The position numbers were made by a program, and so were the translations under genes. A stretch of 64,000 bases of DNA from Atrichornis clamosus (Eukaryota; Chordata; Aves; Passeriformes; Menuridae). The stretch lies in assembly GCA_013400975.1 (NCBI GenBank), contig WBMZ01005366.1, positions 62,001 through 126,000 on the forward strand, written 5' to 3'. This document shows positions 1 through 11,945 of this stretch, piece after piece. Under the pieces are notes generated by a model that saw only the letters and a list, made by a program, of their open reading frames with translations, was not told where the DNA came from and did no database searches. The stretch's first letter is position 1; each line of letters begins with the position of its first letter.

Positions 1-2622
1 ATTTTAGATCTGAATGTTGTCTGGTCCATTCCCCTGCTCTAGGCAGGGTCAACTTCCTCGTATCAGCTTGCTCCATTTCTTGCCTAGTAAAACTTTGAAT
101 ACACCCAAGGATGGACATTTCACATCCTGTCTAAGCAGCTTGTTTCCCGCATGGCCATTTTTTTCCCGTGTTTTTTTCCATGTTTTTCCATGCGACTAGG
201 TTTCATGATTTTTTTTTTTTTACTTTACATGTCTGACCCTGACTGGCTTTGAGATAGGTGCCCACCACATAGCTGAACAATAGAAACCCTAAGATTTGCC
301 TTCACAGGTTCAACTCTCAGCCTCTTCCCTGGTGTCATGTGCTCCAGACCAGTTCAGTGGTCCTGCTCTGGACTCACTCCAGTTTGCCAGTCTCTGTTTT
401 ACTGGGGGCCGTGGACACTGTGGAGCATCTATAAACTGTTCAATGAAAGAAAAGACTTTTTTGCATTAATAGCCTTTAAAGTAGGACTTCTTCTCTTTAA
501 ATAATTGTTCAAAAGAGAAGCTGTAAAATTTCCTCTATGAGTTAATGTTTTTATTCCCATTTAAGAAATAACTGAACTGACGTAAATAACTATATAAAGT
601 TTGCTAATCCAGATAATGGCAGATCTGAAATTGTCAGAAGTCCTGCTGCATATTTTTCCATCCCATGACTAAGTAAAATTACTTATTTTCTTTTTTGGTC
701 ACTGAAAAACTGTCTCAGTATCCTTATGTTTATATTTAAGGAAATTCAAAAGCATCTATGTAAATTCTAGATTTTTGTATCTCTGTTATTTGCTAGGTTT
801 CTTTTGGCATTTGACTCCTCTTAGTACAACTGAAAAAAGGCTAGCTTTTACTTTCTTTCGTAGCATTCAGATTATTTTCTTTTAGGTATACCTTCTCTGC
901 TTTTTAATTTGGAAAAATTTTCTCCTTCTGATTCACTTTCCTGTGTACAGCGTTCAAAGATGTGCTGCAGCCACAAGCAGTCTTAGAGCAAACCACAGAA
1001 CTGAGGGACATATAAGTTACTTCTCACCTGTAAAACCTACATAAACCATGTTTTTACTAACTTAGGCCTTGCCCTTCACTGCAGCCCCGAAGAGAGAAGA
1101 TGCCATACTAAAGGAGACCCCAGTACTCCTTGTTGGCTTTGGGAGGTTCATTTCAATAGGGGTTGGCTGTATTAAAGAGCCATTTACACTTTGTTGTCAA
1201 GGAGAACTTGCCAGGGGACCTAAAGGGTCATTAGCCTCCACTTAGCACCATGCAGTGTAGCAGATGCTTCATGACATGTGACAAGGAAAGGCTTTAATGG
1301 TGTGTCAAGAAATCCCAGCCTCATCACTTAATTTTTTACTAATCTGTTGCTGTCTAGCAATTTTAGCCATTTTATTGATAGCTGAGCTTTTACTTATATG
1401 TGCCAGTGATGACAGTAGTAGGAAATCAAAGAAGCATTGCTGGGGACATTGCATATTTTACTTCTGCTTTTAGTAATTCATCCTTCTAGGTACAGTGAAT
1501 TGGTCCTTAAACAAGAAGTAAACTCAGAAATATAAATTTCTTGCACTTTTATAAATTTCTTGGCTTGATAATTGTCTGTACAGGCAAGTCAACCATTTAT
1601 TTTTTGAAATACCCAAGAATTTCAAGGAGCAGCACAATTGTCAGCTTCCTTTGTGACTATAGTTACTAATGTGTTGTGACCCACAAGTATCAGATGTGAC
1701 CTACATGCAGTTTCAGGACCCTTCCTCAAAGACAACATGCATGGCACCTCAGGAACAGAAGGATACAGGGACTAGTACTTGTCACAGAGAATGTTCCTTT
1801 GTGGGAATCTTTTGTGATTCCTTGTGTTTTAAATACACATAGCACCGGGATCTGAGGAAATACAAACAACAGCACAAATTGCCTGAGGACGTTGTAGGTG
1901 ACATTTTAAACCCACAAAAACCCCAGCAGAAAGGAAGCCCTAAAAATGAGTTTTGCTGGGTGGACAGTATGTGACTAACTCAGGTTTTACCTGATAAACA
2001 GAAAAATTTGTATGGTAGTTTGTTTGAATTTAGCCACTCTTTTAACCATCATGGTGGCCCTACAGCATGATTTTCCCTCAGTTATTTAGACAACTGTCTT
2101 CAGTGCTATATAAATCATCTCAATTAATCTGGGAAGTGAAGGTTTCCAAGTAAGAGCAGCCACACCCTGAGGGCATGGCATGTGAGACAGAATGCCTTCT
2201 ATTTTAGGAATTCTTCCTTTCATCCAAAGAAAATCCCTCAAAAAGTCATGCCTAGCCATCAGGACCCTCTGGATAAATGAGAATTTATTATGTCACCTTG
2301 ACACTAAAAAATACTGATCTCCATTCTAACTGTGATTATGAAGTGTCCAGTGATGTTTGGTGTTCAGGGTGGACAAAGAGATTTGACCAGCAGCCAGTAG
2401 CTATGGAAAGCCTCTATCCAAAGGGTTATTTGCTCCGTTTGAGTGAGGTCAGTTTAATAGTGATTTATTCTTACACTGTGAGAGATTGGAAACTTCTCAT
2501 AAAAAAAAAAAAGGAGCAATATAATAAACCAAGATGAAAATTCCTACTGAGGGAACTCTTCTTTTAGGATCACTGGGGTTTTACTAAGCAAGATTTTCAA
2601 GATTATGAATACATCTGCCTGA
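1..2622. other. Non-coding unique sequence
   Basis: AT-rich sequence with scattered stops in all frames. The open frames present (up to 86 codons) have no recognisable domain. Only short homopolymer runs (T near 208-221, A near 2501-2512) stand out. No repeat family was recognised. Confidence 0.6.
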
Positions 2623-2688
2623 CTCTTTCTGAAGAGTCTTTCTGAAGAGTCTTTCTCTTTCTGAAGAGTCTTTCTCTTTCTGAAGAGA
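2623..2688. repeat. Short VNTR, unit based on CTTTCTGAAGAGT
   Basis: Direct tandem copies of CTTTCTGAAGAGT (13 nt) occur first at 13-nt spacing, then at 19-nt spacing because an extra CTTTCT is inserted. There are about four copies, and the last decays into GAAGAGAAATC. The pattern is a minisatellite with two unit lengths, consistent with replication slippage. It lies inside two overlapping minus-strand open frames whose Ser/Glu/Arg-rich repetition simply translates the repeat, so those frames are not evidence of a gene. Confidence 0.85.
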
Positions 2689-3120
2689 AATCTTTGCACA
2701 AGTATTGAGTAGTGCACGTGTGGAGAGCCCAGCAAGGCCCATTTGTATCGGACCAGCTGCACGGATAGATACCAGATAGTTTTGCAGATGCAGACGAAGT
2801 CTACAGATAAGGCTTGCTTTCTCTTCTGGCTGTATGAAAATCTCTGAGGAATCACCAGGGTCCACTTTGTCTGCCCAGGCAAAACTTACAGCTGGAAAAG
2901 GGATGTCATGGCTGGGAGAACTAAAATGTACAATATCTCACAGTTCTCCTACTCAAGGTTCCCAGTTATTTTTAGCGTGAATCAGAACAAAATATAGAAA
3001 TGGTACTACACAGTATTTCTCTACGTGTTTGCAGTCACACAAGGTGTTTCACCTGATTCACAATCACAACTCTGGAATTAAATTCTGGCCTGGATTAAAC
3101 AAGTATTTTTACTGCTTAAT

Positions 3121-3630
3121 TCACTGGTGTCGAGACTCAGCTATTACCACTTGTATCAAGATTTCCTCTAGAGCTGTTCTGTGATGGAAATGAGTGTTCA
3201 CGATGAAGTGATTCATGACAAGGTTCTGATGTAGGACAGTAGCTTCTTGCAAATACAGATATTTCATAATAAAAAGAAACACTGTATGTGAAAGAAATGA
3301 AGGGGCCATTCTCATTATAGGAATCTGTAACATAATTAGAAGGAAGAAAATGTGCTCGGTAGAGAAGCAGTGAGAAAGAGAGGAAAAATCAATAAATCAA
3401 AAGGTAATGGGATCTGCACAGGCTACGGAGCCGTATCTAACAACTGCCAGCAATGGAATGTTTGAGAATAATGTTGTAGCTGTTACCTGGTAAATGGTAA
3501 GAAATCTGAGAAATGCAGAGATGGAAATGTAGCAGCTCAGAGCAAAGCCAAGCGCCATACTGTGTGTATCTGCCCAAACAGGGAAAATGTACAACACTAA
3601 TCCATTAAAAGCTCCCATAATGATAATAAC
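3121..3630 (-). other. Unidentified exon-like pair (possible gene fragment)
   Basis: On the minus strand, 3630 to 3487 is a 144-nt open segment (48 codons). It starts after TTTAG and ends CAG|GTAACA, and encodes a hydrophobic stretch (for example GLVLYIFPVW, ALGFALSCYISIS) that could form membrane segments. A 162-nt intron-like gap with a long pyrimidine-rich part ends TTACAG at 3325. After it, 3324 to 3121 stays open in the same phase for 67 codons to a TGA. A second frame of that downstream segment is also open for more than 60 codons, which weakens the case. I recognise no family. The block upstream (3687-3968, minus) is open but lacks a compatible donor. This may be a decayed gene piece, a non-coding exon or chance. 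Confidence 0.15.
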
Positions 3631-3969
3631 CTAAATTAGAGCAATGCTTTCTGACCTTTGGCATAAACCCCGGAGCCCAGTAGATCTCACAATATGAGAA
3701 CAGACTTGAGCTGCACACTGAGCATCCAGGCTTTGAAGATGTGGTTTTTCTGGACCACCTCCATTTCAGCTATTGGAGTAACATGCAGGAAGCAGAGAAT
3801 AGATCCCCTTAGAATAGCATTTACCACTGAAGCAAAAGCAAAGTCACAGTAGATGTATTCTGCATTTTCCTCCTCTAAGGCCTCCCACAGTAGAAGAAAA
3901 CAGGTAAAAAGCATGGCTGGTTCCCCATCCAGCTGACAGAGTCCGCAGGGCGTGCCATCAGATGACATA

Positions 3970-6320
3970 TCTTTTCTTATTACCTAGGATTTTAGCTTTT
4001 GTTTGGGTTTGATGATATTTTTGTTTGCTTTTTGTTCTGGAATGCACAAGTAATTTTAAAACTGTTTCAAAGAAGAAGGGGGAGTACATTTGAATTATCT
4101 AGATTTTTCTTTTCTCTTTGCAAGAAAGGCTATGGAATTTGGCATTTTAACCCAGCCTTGCCTGATGTGATCACAAACACAGTTAAATTTTTATTAAAAT
4201 GTTTTGAATCTTTCAAACATGATATTGATAACTGAAGTGGAGCAAAGAGACAGTAGCATCTGGTTTTAATGAACATGGTCTGCTTATACTTGAAAGCAAA
4301 ACCATGCAGGAAAAGACTGGAAATTCTTGTTCAGAGAATCAAAGTGCAATAGTGTTTTTCAATACCTGACATCTGTATGCTTAGAATGACCTGGGTGACT
4401 TCACTCAACCAATTGTTCATATTTTTTAGATTAAAATGTCTTATTTAGATCTGAAATATATTTGGTGCTCTCTGTTTTTCTTTTATTTTCTTTTCAGCCT
4501 GTTGTGTACTTCTTTCTTTCTTTTTGTTTGTGTACTTATCAAAGCTCATTGCTTTGAGCTCTATCATACCCTTGGTGACCTTCTTCAATATAGTATGTAT
4601 CAAACTATTTTTATTTGGAAATGAGTGTTCCTGTTACTATATTGTAGTCTAAACAAACGAGGCAACACTTTGTGGAGATATTTTTCTCCTAAGTGTATTA
4701 ACACGTGTAAGAACAGAATTGCCTGAAACAACCTCCTAAGCTGCAGGCCCATATAAAAGCCAACTCTTTCAGCGGAAATTGTCAGGGCATTGTCAAAATA
4801 GATTTGCAAGAGGCTTCCCTGCCTCACTGCCTCCAACTCAAGTTAGTTAGGAGCATTTCAGCCCAGGCTTTTCATGGACATGCTGCAAACTGTAAGGATT
4901 TGAATGCCTTTTATCAGAGTAGATAGAATGTACTACTACAGCTTCCTACATCTTTTCTAGGAACTCAGCTAGCTTATGTGAGGTGAGTGAATGTGTTTGG
5001 AAATGCAGTCTAGATATCTGTTCAGGTTTTGTACTTTGAGCTCTGCCCAGTCAAGATGATGATGATGAAGAATTTTTATATCCCAACCACTTTCTCTGTC
5101 ACTGTCCTCACAGCTAAATCCTCTCTCTCTCTTGGATTCAGAGAAAGAATCACTGAGGTTTCTAGCAGAAAAATATAAGGCTGTGAATAATCACAGGAAA
5201 GATGTAGTGGACACTTTTCATATTACAGAGAATTTTAATACGTGGTAAATGCATTTAACTGTAAAGAATACAACAGGTCCTTGTAAATGGTAATTTAAAT
5301 TCCATTTATTCCCCTTCTTCCATTCAACTTATTTTAGCGTAGTATCGTCCTTATACTGGTATTTGAATTCAGAATAAAGGTTTAGAAAATAATAAATGCT
5401 TTTGACCATAAGCACCTACCCATTGTCCCCATTTTGAAGTTTTTCACATAAAAGGCAGAGAATAAGTGGCCCAATTAGTTAGCAATATCTAAATTCCTAA
5501 AGTTTTCAGCTTTGAAAGCTGTAGTAAAAGTGGCTTTCAGTTACCACTAATAGCTCCTTGGAATCCTTTTGTTTTAGTCCCAAAGCTGAGAAATCAATGA
5601 GGTTGGCCAGTTTGATTAAATAGTTTTCTGAAGTCAAACTATTGTAAAGTTAGCCTTTAAAAACAAATATGCTGCATCGCCTTTGACCATTTACAGTTTT
5701 TCTTTGGCTCCACCAAGCATGTGGATGTCTAATCAGGGGATTATCAAGTAGACTAGAGAAATATAACAAAGTTCTGTGCTCCAGTAAATATTTGTATAGC
5801 ACAAGCCTGGAGAAAGTCCTTGTTATATTTTACTGTTGATAATTTAATAACTCTGTGGCACGCCTGAAATTGTACAGTAAATGCAGGATGTGTCAAATGA
5901 GGCATCCTGTAAAATTTAATAACCTCGTACTTAACGTTGATGTGCATACATGGGTAGGTAACACTGTCATTGGAAAATATGTTTTGCAAGTAATATTCAG
6001 GGCATTTATTTGAATTTTGCCAGGAAATAAAGTGAGCAATCGCCTTCCAGCTGATAGTTAATAGCAATGACAACGTAAGTGACAAACAGAATAACTCATG
6101 CAGAAATAGTCCAGTCTATCAAATGACCATGAGGCCAACCAACAGATTTCATGGAACAGTCAAAAGATCTGTGATTTCCTCTTGCTGCAGAAAGTAGACC
6201 ATTCAGTAAACAATTGATAAAATGAAGGGAATCTGCGTTGCTTGTGTTTAAAGGATAGCATACAGCATGCTGTCTGCCACAGTAGTTTGTTTGCACTGAA
6301 ATTAAGCAATAGTGATTGAG
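3970..6320. other. Non-coding unique sequence
   Basis: No repeat family or convincing exon was seen apart from one splice-like 22-nt interval at 4961-4982. It has a pyrimidine-rich acceptor ending TTTTCTAG and a donor GAG|GTGAGTG. A weak MIR-like stretch lies near 5425-5500 (TGTCCCCATTTT, then GGCAGAGAATAAGTGGCCC). Confidence 0.5.
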
Positions 6321-6327
6321 GCACAGA

Positions 6328-6424
6328 GCATTTCCTGGGGATTAATGACCGTCTGAGAGGAGCTGATGGCCCAAGGAACATCCTGGCCATTAACCCCAGC
6401 CAGTCATTAATCCAAAGGAAATGC
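6328..6424. repeat. Nested inverted repeat (97-nt hairpin)
   Basis: The 22-nt left arm (6328-6349) and right arm (6403-6424) are complementary at 20 of 22 positions; the two mismatches are adjacent (GG facing AA). Between them, 6366-6371 ATGGCC pairs with 6385-6390 GGCCAT, and AGGA (6374-6377) pairs with TCCT (6381-6384) around a 3-nt loop. The result is a hairpin inside a hairpin. It could be a palindromic MITE remnant, a structured RNA such as a microRNA-like precursor, or a chance cruciform. Either strand could be the functional one. Confidence 0.75.
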
Positions 6425-6431
6425 CCTGCCC

Positions 6432-8715
6432 CAAGATCTTTATTACTGTTAGAAAATGAAAATGAGGAAAAAACAAACCTGTAAGGACCTAGGTATTTGT
6501 TGTGGGTGGTGAGGTTTCAAATTATTTTGTGTATGCAGATTTTGATAAAACAAATACCTTACCAGTTATTTAGCTGGAGTGCTTGGTTCTCTCTAGAGCA
6601 TCTTGGTATCATCTAGACCTGCAGAGGCAAACTAGAAAAACATGATCTTTTTTTCACCTGTACTAATCTTTTTCTCAGTATGGAATGCAACTTATGTCTA
6701 ATTCTAATGTGATTTAATTAAGGTCAGTGTGTACTTTAAATAAGTGTCTGTATTGTTTTAAGAATTTAGAATAAGTGCTGGCAGAGCAACAACCAGGCCT
6801 TGACACTGCTCTTGTTATATTTAAACCCTTCTTTTCCTAATAATGGAAGCAATGGACCATCCATACCTTTATAAGCAAAAATAATTGTAAATGTGAAATG
6901 GTAAAAAATTATTGTTCAGAAAGTGAATGTATTTGATTTCTTGAGGTAAATTGTAGGTTCAGTTCTTGGATATTTGTTGTTTCCTCTGTGTTTTCCTGAG
7001 CTGAAGAGCACTTCAGAAAATTAAAAAAAAAAAAAGATGGCTGTTCTTCAAATATAAATTTATTCTTTCCTCTAATATGAAGTGGGATTACATCTGCTTT
7101 ACAGCCTATAGGAAATTTGTAAAATTTTTTTTCAGGAAACACTGAAACCATTGATATATATATATATATACTACTGTGATATGCTTTCATTAAGTAAAAT
7201 GATCCAATGTTAACATAAATCACAAACTTAATTTCTTAATTGACAGACAAATTTTGCTTCCTAGACTACGCTGTAATTAGGGTTAGATGGTTGCATTAAC
7301 TCTTCATGCTTGCAGCACTGGTGGATCTGGGGAACGTATGTTAGTTGGGACTAATCAGACTTAATGATCTACCTCTGGCCACCTTTAATGGGAAGAGAGA
7401 GGCTGGGATAGAAGTTGCAGTGAGGTAATTTAGTTTCATGACATACACTAACCTATAAAGGCCAGAGATTTGCTATACGATTTTCAATTTTTTTGTGGAG
7501 GTATGCTATAGCACAACTGGATACGGGAAGATTTTTTCTTCTTTTATTAAAAGGCAGATTTATGGAGTCCATATAGTTAAAAACAAATTTAATTACTACA
7601 GATTTGCAAATAAAAATTCCTGTGTAGGTGAATCCTAAGAATTTGGCATCAATATGAGGAAAACAAATTGACGAAGACAGAGGTCCACAGAGATTTTGAG
7701 GCAAGATCCCTATTTTTTTCTTTTAATTCCCTTGTAACTATAATACAATCCAAATTAATTTGTTGTAAAGATATGTTGTGCTTTCTGTATGTCATTAATT
7801 TTATATCAAAGTAATATGAATTATGCATTATTTTCAAAAATGAATGTTAAACTATACATGGCTATAGTTGTGGGAGGATTTCCTGGGGGACTATAGTGAC
7901 TGGCTTACTGCCAATCAGACGGAAAACTGAAATCCTATCCTTGCATTTTCATCCATATAAGTATGTATATGTGGAACAGAAATCTTCTAATAAAGAGCTC
8001 TTCATTCTAGCCGGCAAAGTTAGAAGTTGGTGCAACAGATAGCTTAGCTAGAAAAATTTTGACTTCAACTAAAGTGTTATTTTGAGGAGAGAAGGTAAGT
8101 AACCTTTGCAGCAGTGCAAGAACAGAACAGTCACTGAACATCTTACAATTATACTTTATTTCTTACTTCTATCCATTTACATCTAGAAGATATGCTTTAT
8201 TTTAAACCAGATTTATTTATTTAAACTCCAAGGAGTCCTTAACAAATGTTATTCATGAGATCAGACAGGATAATTGCAATGGTTTGTTGTGTCCTATTAA
8301 CCTGCTCCTAGGTTGTTGTGCAATGCTGAGAAAATTGCTTTTCCCTCATTCTGTAGTGTCTTCATTTCTAAAAAAGAGGACCATATAAATACTTATATTT
8401 TATTTGGAATTCTTCAAAGGGAACCAGGCATATAATTTAAGAATATTTTGATAAAATGACCTTTGTTGTATATGTCATTGATACAAAGATTTAGCCATTA
8501 GTTAAACAGTGCTAAGAAAGCATTAACTCGTAAACTTCAGTAATTATAGTGCTGAAGCTCTGGAGAAAGATTTTCACATAAATATATTCTTCAGGTTAGT
8601 AGAATTTGCAGTGAATTTACTGGGACCATGAATAAATGTTTATAATGTTGTACCTGAATATACTTTTCATCTTCTGTTAACATGGAAAAGAACATTCAAA
8701 TGACTGTGAAGATAT
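6432..8715. other. Non-coding unique sequence with (TA)n
   Basis: AT-rich. A short TA run sits at 7154-7170 and an A13 run near 7023-7035. An acceptor/donor-like pair brackets 8011-8094 (TTCATTCTAG before, GAAG|GTAAGTAA after; 84 nt), but every frame contains a stop, so it is not a coding exon. No repeat family was recognised. Confidence 0.5.
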
Positions 8716-8801
8716 TGGGACTTGATTCAAAACCTATGGAATTTGCCCTGTTTGGTGGTGAGGGTCTTTCAGTTAAACTTAACTGGGATTTGGATCAAGA
8801 T
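8716..8801. repeat. Decayed palindromic sauropsid-type repeat
   Basis: The left end GACTTGATTCAAAACC and the right end GGATTTGGATCAAG are imperfect reverse complements. Between them is GGGTCTTTCAG followed by AACTTAACTGGG. This matches the layout of a palindromic interspersed repeat common in turtle, crocodilian and bird DNA, of the form CTTGATCCAAAGCCCATTG with its mirror image. The identification is from memory of that layout and the copy is strongly diverged. Such repeats are non-autonomous and carry no gene. Confidence 0.5.
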
Positions 8802-11498
8802 TCTGTTTTGGAATCTTTAGTCTTGTATGGATTTTAGAGGCATTTCCAAACTAGTACAGATTACAGCAGAATTCTTTGTTTTCCCTGCTTTATACTGACT
8901 ACAAAAGGAATTACTTGTGTTTGGGTACTTGACATCTCATTATTTCCTTTAGAACAAGAGCTATTGTAGATGTAGAAAGCTGCATAAATCGGGTTTGTAA
9001 TAAATATAGTTTAAATCAGTATGTTATGCAGTAAAAGTGGAAGAAATGGTTTAATATATAATAGTATAATGTATTAAAATGTATATATTTTCTAGCAAAA
9101 ATAATTAAATAATGAAAACAGCTTATGAAGAGGAAAAAACTAGTTTCAATTTGAGTTCTTATTCCTCTCCTACTCAGGATGCTATTCGTTAGGAAAGACC
9201 TTCAAGTAGTGCTAAACTCAGGGAATATATAGTAAATGATAGTTTAGCACTTGCAAATCTAAACAGGATTTTCTATGTTGTGAGAAACACAAAGATACTA
9301 AGGTACAAGCAATTTCATTTCACACTGAGGGCCAGATCTAAAAAGAGGCCAGAGCTCACTACTCCATACTGCCATTCTGTGCTTGTGGCCAGTGCAGTAG
9401 ACTGAAACAGTAATATTATTTATGAATGGAGAAAGGCCTTGGAAGGCACCAGAGCCATTGAGCATGTAGTTATTCAGGAGAGAGGGGAGAAGGCAGAGGT
9501 GCATGTTGAATAAGATGTTTGAGAGGTAAGCACTTGGTTCTGGTAGAGCAGCAGAAGTCCCTCTCCCAGTATAACTTCAAGTATAACTTCAAGAATAAGG
9601 TTTCAGTAGGGTTTCTTCAGTGTTTGGTTTGTTGTGTTTTTGTTGGTTTGGCTGTGGGTTCTTTTGTTATCATTTTTAAAATCTTCCAGTGGCCATGCCA
9701 ACCTCCAAAACAATTGAGATGTCTATTATCAGTGCTCACACACTGTGCATGGGAAGTACAGAGTTCCTCTTCCATTTTAGAGGACTCAGGTTTTTCCTCT
9801 GCTGTGATTGGTAGAGGCCACTTTTGTCTCTGAGGGATTAAAGGAACGCTAACTCTTTCTTTGAGTCTTGGCTACTATGGGTGAACTCCTTGGAGCAAAT
9901 ATGAACAGTGTTGTCAGACGTGATGATGAAGCCTTCCCTCTAGTAGCAAGAGACCTAGGAGCTTGCCAGTGCTGGAATTATTTGTTTATGGGCTTACTAC
10001 TTTTTTTCTCCCTGAAAATTATATATGTATACTGTTCTTGAAACATGAGACAATGCTCCAGCTCCACACCTTTTCCTGTTGTTTTCTAGTCTTAGAACAG
10101 AAACCTTCAAACCTTGATTTTTCCGAAACAGCTTTGTCACAATGATTCTTGCTGCTCTTCATATACACACATCCGTTTGTTTTCCAGCCTGCAGTGAGAA
10201 CTTCCTTTGCAAAGAATTTGAATCCTTTTTAGGCAGAGGATAGAGGATTCTGCAAGTACTGAACTAGTTATAAAAAGTTGTGGTAGTCTAACCTTTAACC
10301 ATACCTTAAAAAACCAGAAGCTGTAGTTACTATTGCATTGGTTTTGGAACCTGATCTCCAATAGCTATGCTCTGTCTGGTCAGAGATCCTCGGGATGCTC
10401 GAGGTTAGGCAGGAACTAAGCTCTGAGCTGCTCTGCTCTGTGGTAACTGATGTGTGTAAAGGCAGGCATGAAAGCAGCAATGGAGGTGCTCAGGACTCTT
10501 AAAAATGAAAACTGAAGTACTTTTAGAGTTTGATTATATTTGGTGCAGCTGAATAGCCTTTTCCTGATTGCCTAAATTCTCTCTGAATTTCAATTATATT
10601 TCTTCACCTTTTCTTGCATCTGACCATGACTGTTCACTGAATAAAGATCAAAATCACACCTTGCACAGTTACCATATATGGCAAAAATCCATTTCTTTTG
10701 GGTCTCCTTTTAACATCAAAGCACTGGAAAGAGCATCTTCATAGAGTTCACTGACGTTCTTTAACAGGGTGGTCTGTAAATAGTCTAAAGGTTTGCTTAC
10801 TGTATTGAAGTACAGGACTTGCATCACCAGCACACAGTCCATTTCTTTTCTTAATTGGGAATCGCAACATATTTTGGGAAAAGAAGGGAAATGCCAATTA
10901 TCAGGTGCTAATATTTGTCTCAGAATGTAAAGCAGTTAGTCTGAACTGTGCCTATCTGTACAGAACATACTGACCTTCTCAAAGGTCTTTTTCTGTGGCC
11001 TGAAACAGTTCTCACTTTGTCTTCAAAGTAATAAAACCAATTCTAAACCCATATTGCTGATCTCAAAATATGTCTCATTTGTCAGTCATGCAGACAAATG
11101 AACTGTAAACCAGAACAAAAAGAGACCAAACCAGTGTGAAAAACTCATTTTCTGCACACAAGAAGGAAACTGGAAGTATAGCCTTTGGAATAACTGTTTT
11201 CACTATATGTGTAAGTGAAAGCTAAGACTGTCTAGGGACCAGCAACTCACACACTGAGATTTTTGCACCCTGAGAAAAAGATGCAGTGTGTTAATTTTGG
11301 TGAGATAAAGATACAAAAGTCAGATAGATGCTGTTAAAATATGTTCCGCCTATTTATCAGGGCACAGAATAGTTGTAAAATCCTGCTAGAATTCTCTCTC
11401 AAGTAAACTCTCTCTCTCATCATCAAATAAAACATTTACAGGGCCAAGCTTGTAGCCATAAATGTGCTCCTGTGTTAAACATAGCTACCCTTTCGAAC
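8802..11498. other. Non-coding unique sequence
   Basis: No gene or repeat family was recognised. A 12-13 nt direct repeat (AGTATAACTTCA, twice, near 9567-9595) lies in a 104-codon plus-strand open frame that otherwise looks random. Short CT runs occur near 11393-11419. Confidence 0.5.
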
Positions 11499-11528
11499 CA
11501 TCTCAAGATACTTCTGTATCTTGAGATG
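11499..11528. repeat. Perfect 13-bp stem-loop
   Basis: CATCTCAAGATAC at 11499-11511 is followed by the loop TTCT and then its exact reverse complement at 11516-11528. The flanking bases do not extend the stem. There is no T-run as in a bacterial terminator, and none is expected in this genome. Likely a small palindrome of no known role. Confidence 0.9.
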
Positions 11529-11933
11529 TAAACTCTCATTTTCAATTTGTGATAGGTGTTGGAAACAAGAGGGTATCTCTTTCCATATATATTAATCCGT
11601 GTAACTTAATTCTGCAAGATGGCACACATTTGCTCATGGGTTAAGATTATAATTGCATTTCAAAGCAGTTCTCTTGAAACATTCTAAAACAGATTATGTT
11701 CTTAAAAACTCTGTTCTTTACTTTGCATGTTTTAGTACTACATCCCATTAAAGCTGTGTTTGAAGTTACTAGGATTTGTTAAAAATTTGATCATGCCTAA
11801 GCAGATAAGAGATTATATGCTTTATGTATATATTTGAAGGATTTGTTCCAGCTTGGATACAGTGTATTAATTGGCCACCTACAGTGAGCAGCAGTGTTTA
11901 ATATTTAGAACCCTTTTCCTCATTGTTTTCCAG

Positions 11934-11945
11934 GCAGAAGAGCAT
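11934..11945 (+). other. Possible 12-nt microexon
   Basis: A pyrimidine-rich acceptor (CCTCATTGTTTTCCAG) ends at 11933. Twelve bases follow, then a donor GTAAGTATT beginning at 11946. Read in phase 0 the twelve bases encode Ala-Glu-Glu-His. The length is a multiple of three, as in many neuronal microexons that insert a few residues. No neighbouring coding exon is visible, so host gene and phase are unknown. A pairing of this quality can also arise by chance in a window of this size. Confidence 0.2.

Noticed and set aside
5425..5500. MIR-like TGTCCCCATTTT segment.
   Set aside because: Only two short boxes fit, too weak for a feature of its own.
8011..8094. 84-nt interval between an acceptor-like TCTAG and a perfect GTAAGTAA donor.
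   Set aside because: All three frames contain a stop, so it is not a coding exon; no evidence for a non-coding one.
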